A DNA stretch of 64,000 nucleotides from Amoebidium appalachense (Eukaryota; Ichthyosporea). The notes under the pieces are model-generated. The model saw nothing but the letters and a program-made list of their open reading frames with translations. It was not told where the DNA came from and did not search any database. This document shows, piece by piece, positions 28,619 to 63,374 of this stretch. How positions within the stretch are numbered: the stretch's first letter is position 1; each line of letters opens with the position of its first letter. The stretch is from contig CAVNZM010000004.1 in assembly GCA_963693365.1 (NCBI GenBank), forward strand, positions 10,974,001-11,038,000, in the 5' to 3' direction. The position numbers and the translations under genes were made by a program.

Positions 28619-29982
28619 AAAAAAAAAAAAAAGTGGAATGTTAACCCCGTCAATGTACTATGAGACGAATATCAAGAGTGTCGGGATATCCACCAAGGCG
28701 TACATATGGAAAAACCCCCTCTTTTCAGGTGTGCTACAGCTCGTTATATGTGTGGGTGCTGACGGCATGGGTTACAGGTAGGGGCAAGCGCAGAGTCGAA
28801 CTGACAAAGAGCACACGCCTGGTACGTTACAAATTTCTTGGCTTTGCTATCCCCCCCCCCCTCCCCCCCCCCCCCCCCCCCCCGGCGCTCTGCCCCTACT
28901 TCAAACCCCCTCCCCCCCTCCTCCCTCTCTTTCCCTGCCCCTACTTATACTTGCACACACACTGCCCCCTCCCCCCCCCCCCCCCCCCCCCCCCCTTCCT
29001 CCCCTCTTCCCCCCCCCCCCCCCCCCCCCCCCTTTTCCCCTTCAACCCCTCTTGTCCATTTCCGTTTCCATCCCTTCCAACACACGTAGTCTGATTCGTA
29101 CCTTTATCGGCACACGGTATCCCACTTTACTATGCTGCTACTGTGTATAAACATATCTAACCCTGGTTCCAGCCATGTGGACTGACGGCTGATTTTACCA
29201 TCGACTAAACACGGCTTGCGGTGGGCGGGCAGTGAACACGTGTTAAGGCCTGTCACGTGATCAGTGTGACGTCAGCACCTACACATTTCAATGGCTATAT
29301 GCGGATCCACAGTGTTGGACGAAAATCACCCTTTAACAAACATGTTTCTGATCCCAAGGGTTGAATCAGAACCACCATTCGAGAGAATTGGTAGCAAAGA
29401 ATGTGGTGATGTATGGGGTTCGTGTGACTAGCATGGCTTTTAGGCGATTTGGGGGTGGTTCCCTTATGGTTTCTCGCTGAATCCATATCTCCTTGAAATA
29501 ACGATAATGTTACAGTGGTTTGATTGGATTGGATTGGGGACTTGCATCTTGCCTGACCCCCCCCCCCCCCCCCCCCCCCCCCCTTTCTCCGGTGTTTTTT
29601 TCAATTATAATGAAGGTTTTTTTTTTTTTTTTTTTTGATTTATTAATGGCTTTTCTTTCTTTTTTTATCCCGCGGGGGGGGGGGGGGGGGGGGAGGGGGG
29701 GGGAGGGGGGGGGGGATACCATAAGATGACACACCTTGTTATATTGACCACGAATGACTCGGATTTCTTAACGTCGATAATGCCATACTTAGGCATGAAT
29801 GGTGTTGATATGGCTGTACATGCTCAACCCTATAGTGTACATATCCCACTGTAAGAATGTGAATAAATTTCATGCGATTAACAGATATATATATTCAGTG
29901 TACACATGTGCAACCTGAATGAATGTTTCATCTCTTATGTTTTGACCACCAGGTCCGTGGGAGATTCGGTTGCAGATATTGA
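20508..29982 (+). CDS. RAD51D: RAD51 paralog D
   Basis: RecA-family ATPase of the BCDX2 complex (with RAD51B, RAD51C and XRCC2), which assists RAD51 loading in homologous recombination in the nucleus. Exons: 20508-20586, 21343-21404, 21884-21999, 22420-22501, 23024-23155, 23883-23939, 24840-24902, 25336-25365, 25442-25532, 26215-26285, 26796-26904, 28778-28821, 29953-29982; 966 nt, 321 residues plus stop, human about 328. It shows the short N-terminal helical domain, linker motif VLSTGID, Walker A GPPASGKT (105-112), VLYVDTN, Walker B LIVIDS (Asp221), and VTNGTVQEY followed by [12 protein letters not shown]. Exon 25336-25365 (30 nt) and the last exon (nine codons then TGA) are the least certain. 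If the donor after 28821 were ignored, the frame would run into poly-proline. AATAAA lies at 30322. Confidence 0.93.
21592..23235 (+). repeat. poly-C/poly-G runs in RAD51D introns
   Basis: Runs of 15-30 identical bases occur near 21580, 22250, 22560 (G), 22760, 22880, 23159-23186 and 23217-23239. C on the sense strand predominates. Confidence 0.85.
23132..23213 (+). repeat. direct duplication of a RAD51D exon end and donor
   Basis: A 27-bp block (23132-23158), covering the last codons of exon 23024-23155 and its donor, is repeated exactly at 23187-23213 after a 28-bp poly-C run. The second copy is preceded by poly-C plus CAG and followed by GT, so 23190-23210 has both splice signals and would add seven in-frame codons (SKDNLPE). 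Confidence 0.9.
24211..24258 (+). repeat. short 5'-truncated dispersed-repeat copy
   Basis: Only the last 48 bp of the element are present: ATCATGCATA through the shared end CACATTCAAAC followed by five C. Confidence 0.55.
26931..27780 (+). repeat. (CA)n array punctuated by CACTCCACACACAGGCA units
   Basis: About nine copies of TCCACACACAGGCA spaced 60-130 bp apart inside nearly pure CA, with one (TC)n block at about 27143-27194. It lies in the RAD51D intron 26905-28777 and yields spurious His/Thr reading frames of up to 600 codons. Confidence 0.9.
28452..28558 (+). repeat. dispersed-repeat copy between two poly-C runs
   Basis: Starts at GAGGATGGGCTCTGC immediately after a poly-C run and ends GACGCATTCAAACTC before another C run of about 48 bp and an A run. 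It is 5'-truncated relative to 14286. Confidence 0.8.
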
Positions 29983-30367
29983 AGAGCCTGTGTGTGTAGG
30001 CAGTTATATGTACATGCACACACGCGTGAGTTTAAGTCATAGAGTACATGTATCAGCCTGCGGTGTCACACGGGAAGGCGACCGTGTACGTACACCATGC
30101 ATGGCATAATGATAGGCATTGAGCCCATGTACATGCATTATGTGTCGACGACAAAACATGTATACGTATTTGTGTGTGCACCTGCGCATGTGTGTATGTG
30201 CATGTGTGTGTATGTTTATGTATATCTTATCTACCATAATTTCAAATTGCTTCGGTGATCGATGTCACATAATACCTTGTATTTCAAAGTCATCGCAAAA
30301 GGCACTGTGACATACGAGGGCAATAAAATGCCTCTAAATTTAAATATAGTTTAGTAACTTTAGGGGG

Positions 30368-30403
<36 letters not shown>

Positions 30404-30643
30404 GTTGCTCATTTATTTTACCAAAAAAAAAACTTCAACCCGCACCCGTATATCTTGCCAGCATAGGGAGAAAGTCCAGATTCTCTTCACCGCAGTCCGT
30501 TAAATTGCAAACGGGTGAAACTGCAGGTAGTTATGTAGAGAACGAGCCGATTCACTGGGTTATAAGGCAGCAGTCTAGGTTGAACTTACGGGGAGATCGG
30601 CAGTGTCAAATCTGAAGGGCGTGGGGTGTGGGGTTTGCAACAA

Positions 30644-30684
<41 letters not shown>

Positions 30685-31557
30685 GGGAGGTGCGGAGATG
30701 GGTAATAGCCAAACAGTGCAAAATTCTTAGGTCTTGATCTATTAGGCACAAGCCGAACACACGTGCACACACACACACACAAACACATGCACACGCTTAG
30801 ACATCCCCCCCCCCCCCCCCCCCCCCCCCGGCACTATTAGTAAGGCGCACACGCATGCACGTGCATGCGCACATACACACTGTAACGCACAAGTACTGCA
30901 GGAAATATGGGACAGGAGTACTGCAGGAAATATGGGTCAGCATGCGCACATACACACTGTAACGCACGAGTACTCAGGAAATATGGGACAGCATGCGCAC
31001 ATACACACTGTAACGCACGAGTACTCAGGAAATATGGGACAGCATGCGCACATACACACTGTAACGCACGAGTACTCAGGAAATATGGGACAGCATGCGC
31101 ACATACACACTGTAACGCACGAGTACTCAGGAAATATGGGACAGCATGCGCACATACACACTGTAACGCACAAGTACTCAGGAAATATGGGACAGCATGC
31201 GCACATACACACTGTAACGCACGAGTGCTCAGGAAATATGGGACAGCATGCGCACATACACACTGTAACGCACCAGTACTGCAGGAAATATGGGACAGCA
31301 TGCGCACGTGCATGCATGCAAGCGCACACGGGGACACCAGCAAACCCTTGCATTAAGTCCACACCATGCAGTCTGATTGCTACTCTGATACCAGGGCTCA
31401 CATTGTATCTACATGGCATTCTTCCATGCTTTGCCAGAATAATTTGCAATCATACGCAACCAGGCGCACATAGTGTTAAGTCCTTTCCAATCAACAGGTA
31501 GCATTCAGTAAAGGCATTAAGATATGTCCTACATGCTACAACAAAAGTCCTGTTGTC

Positions 31558-31596
<39 letters not shown>

Positions 31597-31998
31597 AAAT
31601 AAAAGATACAATAAAAAGGAAAATAAAAAATAACCAACCAATCAAGGTCCAGAGCGCCATTTCCCAGGACAACGTGTGCAATAATGTCACAATCCACTTC
31701 ATCAGTCCCTTATTACGCCCGCCCAGCAACCACCGATGTCATTAAACATTGATCAATTTGGCTATTTCCATATATGGGGCTGCCTCTTTTTTAAGCATTG
31801 CCATATACAGTGCGCGCCATCGAGAAATGACGGGTTGGTCGTCAAGGGTGATCAATTTCAAAGAAAAGATAAATAAATAAAGAAATAAATAAAAAACTAT
31901 AAATATTGAAGCCCTGATCAACCTCCCCCCTCAACCTAAGCCGTGCCCACCTGCAACCAGACACATCCAGCCCCTCCCCCTGCCCCCATGCAGCTAGT
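29983..31998. other. RAD51D / PITRM1 convergent intergenic region
   Basis: Holds the likely RAD51D poly-A signal (AATAAA at 30322-30327), a 32-bp poly-A run at 30370-30401, a TTTATT at 30412-30417 that could serve the minus-strand gene, poly-G at about 30643-30683, the 51-bp minisatellite (30867-31308), poly-C at about 31559-31594 and an A/T-rich stretch near 31860-31910. No gene is seen. Confidence 0.6.
30867..31308 (+). repeat. 51-bp minisatellite, about eight copies
   Basis: Units start at 30867, 30944, 30995, 31046, 31097, 31148, 31199, 31250 and 31302 (partial). The first unit carries an extra 26-bp internal duplication and the later ones differ by single bases. 51 bp equals 17 codons, so frames stay open on both strands (for example MGQHAHIHTVTHEYSGN); I do not regard these as genes. 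Confidence 0.95.
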
Positions 31999-54096
<22,098 letters not shown>

Positions 54097-55110
54097 GGCC
54101 CTAATTACTAGCCACAAGCACACCCTTAGAAGGTTTAGAAACTATAATTAACTCTTCCCAGGCCACACTAACTTAATAATGGTACCGTTGAAGGGGCTTG
54201 AATTTTTCGTTCGAGCTGTGCGGCAAGTCACAGAGAGCCGAGCGCACTTCATGCTTGGCGCGCCGCGCTGCAGCTGTGTCACGGTGCTTTTTGGCCCCCG
54301 CGATCGACCAGCTGCTCATTGACGGGATCCAAAACTGAAATTTGAATTGCAGCATTAGTATTCATATTGAATCCCATGTGTAGATTGCATAAGTATAAAT
54401 TTGGGTATATATAATAATAATTATCGGTTTATAACCTCTTTGTTCCGAGAAAGCTTTTCTTAGTGTTATGATAATATAATTCTAGTAGTAAATTTTAATC
54501 CTAAATACCCAAGACGTTGGAATTCGTAAAATGTCATTTTTAGCTGATCCGGGATTGGAATTCATGAGTTGAATGAGAATTTCAAATGGTTATTATAAAT
54601 TTTTGTATCATGTAGCCTTGGGGATAACTTCAAGGTGAGAAATTCTGGTGGGGTCCAAAGTATGCAGTGTTTCGGGGGAAACACGGCGATTACGCAACAC
54701 CCAGCTGACCACCCCAAAAAAAGAAAAAAAAATTGATGGTGTGTTCGAGACATTTTATTTGTTCCTCTTATACTCGCATTATATAAGAACAACAGCGGCT
54801 CTAACTTTAACACCACAGACAAAAGTCGCCACATGGCATTATTGTTCTTCATTACGGTCGTCTTGTGCCACAGGCAACAAAAAAGCATCGGGACTTGCGT
54901 AGAATTTTTCGCACCAAAGAAATAGCACGGCAACGATCTAAAAAGAAAAAATAAAAAAAGTGTTACAACAACAACGGCGTGTTTGAATCACATACGTGCT
55001 CTTCACACCGAAAGAACATTTTACGAATTTTGTGTCTGTGTGTCTCTACTACCACAGGGCACCAGAGGAAAATCTACTTTAGGTGTACTCGTGCACGGCG
55101 GGGCAAGAGG

Positions 55111-55163
<53 letters not shown>

Positions 55164-55496
55164 ATGTGTGTGTGTGTGTACGTGTGTGCGTGTGTGTTCG
55201 CGCGAGTACACACATGTTGGTCTGTGTGTGCGCGCGCGAGCGTGGCGCGCATGAGGTTCCCTCTTCCATTTATAGGGGGACTAACAGCAAAAGAAGCCAT
55301 AAAGAAGAGAGGTTGGGGTCAGGGAGGCAAGAGGGTGTGAGCGAGACAGGGAGAGGGGGAGGGGAAGAAGAGGGGGGGGAGATTGAGGGGGAGGGGGGGA
55401 GGGGGGGGGGGGGGGGGGGGGGCAGGGAGAGGCAGAGAGGGGGAGGAGAGAGAGAGAGAGAGAGGGGGGGGGGGGGGGGGGGATAAAGATGTTTGC
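54097..55496. other. region between SLC30A6 and PITRM1
   Basis: The part next to the PITRM1 start is free of repeats. 54340-54620 is A/T-rich (ATATATAATAATAATTAT near 54405). Poly-G and (GA)n tracts occur at about 55397-55480 and (TG)n at about 55116-55160, just past the SLC30A6 stop. It presumably holds the PITRM1 promoter and SLC30A6 3' end; no TATA/Inr assignment is possible. A small ORF at 54173-54355 is listed separately. Confidence 0.5.
54173..54355 (-). CDS. small unrecognised ORF or terminal exon
   Basis: 60 codons, ATG at 54355, TAA at 54173, ending 76 bp upstream of the PITRM1 start codon. The part from about 54335 to 54185 is G/C-richer than its surroundings, basic (SIAGAKKHRDTAAARRAKHE) and preceded on the sense strand by an acceptor-like CAAATTTCAG at about 54337. 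It could be the last exon of a small gene, a PITRM1 upstream ORF, or chance. I do not recognise the product. Confidence 0.3.
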   Translation of the reverse strand: MLQFKFQFWIPSMSSWSIAGAKKHRDTAAARRAKHEVRSALCDLPHSSNEKFKPLQRYHY

Positions 55497-55857
55497 CTAA
55501 TGGTGGTGTGAGTGCCCATGGCCCACATCCTCCACCCCATGCGCATGCGAATGTGTATGCCCGTGCCCCACAGCCACAGCCGATGCTGATTGGTTCATCA
55601 TAGGCCCGGCCCACGTGTTCGTGGGAACAGATCCCTGCATGCTATTGGCTGGCCCCATCCAATCATCTTGTCGGATCTGGACCGTGAGGTTGGTGACGTA
55701 TGCCGAGAATGCAGCCTGCATTCTGGCAAGAACTAGTTGCGGGTCGGCATCACGACGGATACGCACGTGCAGTGACCCAATCACCTCGTTGTATCTGGGA
55801 AAAGAGAGAGGGAGTAAGCAGCGAGGTAAGTGGGACCAATGGGGTGATGTGTGTGAG

Positions 55858-55899
<42 letters not shown>

Positions 55900-55927
55900 G
55901 CAAGCCGTGCATGTGTGTGATAGCGAG

Positions 55928-56021
<94 letters not shown>

Positions 56022-56772
56022 ATGTGTGTGTGTGTGCGTGCGTGACTTTAGTGCGTGTGCATGAGTGTGTAGCGGGAGGTGTTTGTGTGTTTGCGTGTGC
56101 AGGCATGTGTGTTCGTGAGTTTACTGTAATGGGGTTGAGAGCACTTACCCATTCTGCCAGAAATGTTCATTTTTGATCTCAAGTACCCCCTCAAGGTTGG
56201 CAGCCTGGTCAACCCCATAATTAGAGAGACGATATTATTATGGCCAGTCAGTGTGTGTGTGTGTGCCGGAGCGGTTGGGTGCCACGGTGTGAGGGTGCGA
56301 GCTTGCATAAGTGTGTGAGTGCTGATGTGTGTGCCTGATATGACGGTAGGTTGATGTGTGTGAAAGTGCTCTTCATACCCTAGTGGTGCAGATACCTGCA
56401 AATTGAATGATACGTGGTATTTTAAAAAAGGGACTGTGGATGGTCACTGTGTGGTGCTTGTGCATGGGTGCGCATCTAGCTGGATATCTCTAAAAGAAAT
56501 TTGAACAACATGTTAAAAGCAAACCCCATTGAATAAAGGGAGAGAAGCAAAGTATGGTCGTGGTGCTCAACTCCATCAACGGATTGTCTGCACGACCCCA
56601 ACACGAAAAGCCAACACTACCTACATATCGGCCGTATCAGAAGTAGGGATTGTGAGTCGCAGATGAAAGGAATCAGTAATATCCAATAGGAGATGTACAT
56701 GAAAGAGAAGGCAAAGAGGAAGTGTTATGTGGTGGTAGGGGAGGGGGGCAACTCATCCACAGTACCCGAGTT

Positions 56773-56850
<78 letters not shown>

Positions 56851-57658
56851 TTTGGGGGGGGGGGGGGGGGGGGGGGAAAGGGAAAAAAAAAACAAAATAA
56901 AAATAAAAAAACAAAAATAAATCAAAACAAATAATAAATGTTATACATAATAAATACGTCTTTGAGGGCGCCCCAGTCATCCACAGTACCCGAGTTTCGA
57001 CCTATTCCCCTCGTTAACGAAACCCAACTCAGATACTGTTTCACTTGAACATGAGTAGGTCACCCGTCTTGATCAGAGACGAGCAGGGTTGCTTATGCAG
57101 GCAAGGGCAGTGGGAAAGGCCGGGGGTTAAAGTTGCAGCAGTAAGCAGAAGCAAGAAAAATATAGATAGGAACTCAGGAGACGGGGCTTCTAGGAAGCTC
57201 CCCCGTCGATACCTAAGTCGATACTTCCCTGGCTAACATACTACACCAGCTGAAAAGAATTAAGTCCCGAAGGCCACAGAATTCGTAATCAGAGGGGAAA
57301 ATATGAGATTTGACCCACGCCGCAGGGTAGTAACACGCTTACTAGGGCGGAACTTTATCGTCTTCGAACGGAAAGCTATGCCCCCGGATGTCAGCCGGAA
57401 ATATGGTATCACCCATTGCTTTGGGCTTGAAAAAAGCCAAACCGATAGTCCGAGTTATGTTACGCCGGCGGGTAACATGCCGCATGGGTTCCAAGGGAGC
57501 TGTCGCCAACAGAGCGGTGTGTGCATGCGTGCGCGTAACGCAATGTGTGAAGTGTGTCTATAGCTATGAAAGGGGGTATGCAGAAGTGGACAGATGAAGT
57601 GTGTGGAGAGAAAAACAGTAAGAAGAAAAGTAGACACCGGTATGTGCAACCCCGCACA

Positions 57659-57693
<35 letters not shown>

Positions 57694-57754
57694 AATAAGC
57701 GAAGATTACAGGTAATCAACCAGAACAACAAATGACAAGCAAAACAACAGGCGC

Positions 57755-57791
<37 letters not shown>

Positions 57792-57796
57792 AGGAA

Positions 57797-57886
<90 letters not shown>

Positions 57887-59480
57887 GGAGAGAGGGAGAG
57901 AGAGAGAGAGAGAAGGTGGGGGGGGGGGGGGGGGGGGAGGGGAGGGGAGGGGGAGGGGGTCTTAGGGATGCTGCAGAATCGTCAGATATTAGACAAATCG
58001 TACCAATACGATCATTCTCTCATCGGGGGGGGGGGGGGGGGGGTAAAGTACATCTCTGAGACACTTTGCCAGGGGTGTGCTCTGGGAGGGCAGAGACTGG
58101 AGCAGGATGCGGGCATTGAAGGTGAGCATGGGCATGATGGTGTGAGCACTGGCCACCGCAACCACCAGCCCACACAGCGGGTCTGCCTTGGCAAGCCCAC
58201 TGTGACACCACCACACTATGGTTAGTATAATTATCATGGGCAGCACTGATAAGTTCCGGAAATTGCACTATGCTAGAAATACTGACGCGAGGATAAAGGT
58301 GTTTCCAAACTGGTGTCTCCTACATTCTTTGTTTTGTCTCCTTTCTTCTCACTGCGGGTGGACGGGTGGTAAACCGGACGGACGGACTTGGGCGAGGATG
58401 TCTCCCTCCCCCCCCCCCCCCCCCCCCCCTCCATCCCCTCCCCCCCCCCCTCTCCCCCCCCCCCCCCCTCCCACCACCACCACCACCACGCACGCACGCA
58501 CACATAAACGCATGCATGCGTGCATGCACACACACACGCACACATGCAGGCATGCACGCAGGACCGCCCGCCCGCAAACCCATCCGTACACACACACAGC
58601 CAGAGAAATGGATGCCCACACGATTAGCACACCCACCCACACACAGAATCCGTCCTCGTTTACTAAACAGGAGGATGGGGCTGCAGAGGATGTGTGTGTG
58701 TGTCTGTGGTGGTGGGGGAGGATCTGTTGGAAGCGTGCTGTAGTGAGCGAGAACCGGAAGGGTGTGAAGGAAAGTTGTTCATGAGCACTTACTGGTTTCG
58801 GACGAGGTACTGGGACAAGGGCAGGAGACCCCACGTGACAATGGCCACAAATGCGGCGGTGTTTACCCCCCTAGCCAATAGGATGGTGCGGTGCAGCTTG
58901 CCAGTGCCCAGCGTGTTTTGTACTAGTGCTGCAAGCCAGTGCTTGAGCCGGCTACTGCTCGACTCTGCATGAGACAAGTGTGAGTATGAGTGTGAGTGTG
59001 GGAGTGTGTGTGAGTGTGAGTGTGAGTGTGAGTGTGAGTGTGAGTGTGAGTGTGAGTGTGAGTGTGTGAGTGTGAGTGTGAGTGTGAGTGTGAGTGTGAG
59101 CGTGTGCGCGCGTGTGTGTTTGTGTGTGCACGTTTTCTTTTCTTTCTTTCTTTCTTTCTTTCTTTCTTTTTTTTTTTTTTTTTTTTGGGGGGGGGGGGGT
59201 TACAGTTGTAAATGGAAACACAACAGAGGTCCCTGTGCAGAATCATTTTTTTTTTTGTCCTCCGAAGGGATGGGGATGGTGAAGTGGTGCTGTTTATTTG
59301 TGTGCTCAGTTAGGGCATAGCAGGGAGGTATTTCTTTTTTTTTTGAAAGGAGGAAAGGGGGATTCTATTTTGGAAGGTGAGGGAGGAGGGTTTAGAAAGT
59401 GTTGAGTGTAAGAAGTACACATTCATGACAGATAACACCATGCAGGATTCCAGAACACACCCCAACAAGATGGGAGGGGA

Positions 59481-59519
<39 letters not shown>

Positions 59520-60469
59520 TGAATGCGTCAAAAAGTACGAAGTACACAAGAACAAACGGATAACACGATGCAGAATGCAAGCCATACATAAAGAGTATGC
59601 ATAATAAGCAGAGCCCATCCTCAGGGGGGGCCCACGTCATCCACAGTACCCGAGTTTCGACCTATTCCCCTCGTTAACGGGGTGTTGGCTATGTTTGTAC
59701 CTGGCATGTATCTATGAGCATAGCTGTGACGTCGTGCCAGCACCAACCCCACCAGTCGGGTGGCAAGCGCTGCGGAAAACAGAACCATCGACGTGCCACT
59801 GTGTGCACACAGTCAGTAAGGGGTGAGAGTCGGGGGCAAGGGGGGGGGGGGGGGGGGGGGGGGGAAGGGTAAGACCGCTTCTGGGGTGAACCAGGTATGT
59901 ATGTATGTGTTAATGTGGGATTGAATAAGAAGAAGAAAGCGGGCGTACATGGTGACTCCGTAAGAGGGAGGGAGGGAGGGGGGGGGGGGGGGGGGGGGGG
60001 AGGGGGGGTTGTTCAGTGATTCACGATGCATAAATGAATGGCATCTATCATGCTGTATGATTCACCTCTGCCAACTAAAAGACATTGCACGAACATACAT
60101 CATTAACTAAAACTGTGTCCATTTCAATATAATATTCTCCCCCCCCCCCCCCCCCCCCTCCCCTCCCTCCCCCTTACCGCAAAGGACGCGGTTCCCCATC
60201 TCTTACCAGGCTAATATATTTAGACTGAGAAAAATGCCACAAACACTTGTATGTGTGTGTTAGCCATAGCAAGCAAAAGGACATCTAGGGCCGAGAGCGC
60301 AGGTTTAAATGTGCTGGAAATTTATCACCACCTAGAGGGAGAGTGAAGGAGTAAAGCGGAGGGAGGGATCAGAGAACGGTGGGGAGGGTTGCAGTGTTTT
60401 TAGTTATCGTCAAAGATGGGGAATCGTGTCCTGTGCGGTGACGGAGGGGGTGGGGGCGGAGGTGGTGGT

Positions 60470-60501
<32 letters not shown>

Positions 60502-60632
60502 GGAGGAGGAGGAGGAATATATTAGATTGAAATGGACACAGTGTTAGGGGTAGGAGTGTGTAATGGAGTACGATGTACATATTTCTAAGACAACATAATG
60601 CAGAGTGGAAACCACACAAAGAGTATGCAGAG

Positions 60633-60678
<46 letters not shown>

Positions 60679-60810
60679 ACCGACTTGCCGTCTGTGTGGT
60701 GCTCATCCTCGACTAGAAGGTGCTCGACTCCTTCCATGCACGACCAGAAGGCGGCTAGAAATAGAAGCACACACCCTGAAAACACAACAAGCACGTCCAC
60801 CTGTGTATAG

Positions 60811-60851
<41 letters not shown>

Positions 60852-62331
60852 CGCGCGTGCACGCATGCCTGAGAGGTGTATGGTTGTGTGCACGTGCACA
60901 AATACAAACGGGTGTGTGTGCTTGTGTTTCAGGAGGAATCAGCAATAATCGTCAGTTCAAAGGTACACGGGGGCATGGTCGAAAAAGTGTCTCCTGTGTA
61001 CGTGTGCACGATTGTGTCTGGACCCAGTGCCCGGCCCTGTTTATGTGGAAAAACGAAGTCTGTTGCCAACAGCAGTTGCCGAAAACTACATGCGGGGTCG
61101 ACGGATGAAAAGGGGAGCGGTGAGGAGAAGGTTTGGGGTGGGGTGGGGGTGGGGGGAGGGGGGGGGGGGGGTGGGGAGGGAGGGAGGGGGGGGGGGGGGG
61201 GGGGTTTTGAATGCGGAACACGGTACAAAGTACGCATACACGACGAGAAGCATGGTGCAGGACACATGCAAAGGCAAACATTCAAGTATGCAACATCAGC
61301 CATGTGCACAGTATGCGTCATAAGCAGAGCCCATCCTCAGGGAGGACCCAAGTCATCAATTGCGTCTGAGTTTCGACCCCTTAGCCCGCGTATATACGAC
61401 ACTCCAACTCAGACAGCAGCATCAACTGAGCTTGGGCGGGTCAACCCGTCTTGATCAAAGACGAGCAGGGTTGCTTATGCAAGCAAGGTGAGCAAAACGG
61501 TGAAGATGTGTGTGCAAACTAATGCAGTGCAGCGAAAAATGTGTATGTGCTTACAGATGCACGACACAGAGCAACCATGCCCGGTTGCATGGAAGTAAAG
61601 CGGTCTCCACACAGTGGTCTGTCCTGAAAGGACACCTCTGAAAGAAGACTGGGGGGGTTTTGAATGCGGAACACGGTACAAAGTACGCATACACGACGAG
61701 AAGCATGGTGCAGGACACATGCAAAGGCAAACATTCAAGTATGCAACATCAGCCATGTGCACAGTATGCGTCATAAGCAGAGCCCATCCTCAGGGAGGAC
61801 CCAAGTCATCAATTGCGTCTGAGTTTCGACCCCTTAGCCCGCGTATATACGACACTCCAACTCAGACAGCAGCATCAACTGAGCTTGGGCGGGTCAACCC
61901 GTCTTGATCAAAGACGAGCAGGGTTGCTTATGCAAGCAAGGTGAGCAAAACGGTGAAGATGTGTGTGCAAACTAATGCAGTGCAGCGAAAAATGTGTATG
62001 TGCTTACAGATGCACGACACAGAGCAACCATGCCGGGGGGGGGGGGGGGGGGGGGGATCGCTATCAACCCGAGTGTGTGTGGAACAGGGAGAATAGTGCT
62101 TGGCAAGGCAACACACAGAGGTGGAATGCGGATTCAATGGATGCAGAAGTGAAGGAAAAATCAGGCAGGTGGGTTGGGCCATTTGCAGGCGTGTGTGGGC
62201 ATAAGCCAAAGTTGAGCTTTCCTTGTGCGCCCCCTCCCCATCCATCCCCCTTCCAAATCACGCACAGACACAGTGTGTGTGTCTGTGTGTGTGTGTGCGT
62301 GCGTGCGTGTGTGTGTGTGTATATTTCTGTG

Positions 62332-62413
<82 letters not shown>

Positions 62414-62535
62414 ATGTGTGTATGGTGTGTATTGGGGGGGGGGGGGGGGGTAGGTGTATGTGTTTGAACTTTCCTTGCCCCTCTCTCCCCCCCCTCCCTT
62501 TCCCCCCCCCCCTCCCCTCCCCCCGCCCTCCCCCA

Positions 62536-62579
<44 letters not shown>

Positions 62580-63335
62580 CATACCCAAAGGAGTGTGAGG
62601 ATGTGGGCTGCTGTCGGGCCGCCCAGAGAGCTACCAGCTCGGCAAGAATGCAATAGCCATCAAACCAGGCCAGCAGCATATACGTCACCACCACTAGGGT
62701 AGAGATCGTTAATTTTAGCACCTGTGACTACTAATAGATTGTGGCAGGTATAAACTGGGGAAAGGGCACAATCTGCCACTAACACTGCAAGACAGGGGAA
62801 CCTGATTTAGATACATAGAGAATATATATAAATGTGTGTGTGTGTGTGTGTGTGTGCGTGTGTGTGTGTGCGCGAGGGCGTGCGAGTGCGCGTGTGTTTG
62901 TACTGTTGTGGCGATCATCCCATCCCATAATAAACACTCCTTGACCATTAACAGAGGGTTATCGAGCATGAAGAGGTACGGGGAGACATCCATAGTGCCG
63001 ACTGAGGACAAATACACTCCACAAAGGCGGTGCTAAACAGCAGCAGGACAGTGTGCGCGGGGGAAGTGGGGGTGGGGGGATGTTATGTTGTAACAAAGTT
63101 TACAGATCGCTGTTACTTGGCCTCCTATACAGCACCCTCTTCTTTTACGTACCCGGGGGGTGATCAGGAAGAAAAACACACGTAACGTAACGGCCTTGCA
63201 CAGCACACAACCAGTTTCTGTGGATCCACCAGAATTTCAAATCAAGAAGCGGAAAAATCCGATAGCAAGGGTAAGTGCATGCATGGGCGGGGGCGTGTGC
63301 GTGGGTATGGGTGTGGGTGCGTCGAGTGGGGGGAA

Positions 63336-63374
<39 letters not shown>

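Noticed and set aside
26811-28663. Reading frames of 300-600 codons rich in His, Thr and Ser
   Set aside because: They are translations of the (CA)n array; only the first part, 26796-26904, is a real RAD51D exon.
30837-31501. Repeat-protein genes on both strands over the 51-bp minisatellite
   Set aside because: Open frames are expected on both strands when the unit is a multiple of three; no splice or start context supports a gene.
60876-61907. ORFs ending in [15 protein letters not shown] sequence at two places
   Set aside because: They are frames through the two tandem copies of the dispersed repeat and contain no known protein domain.
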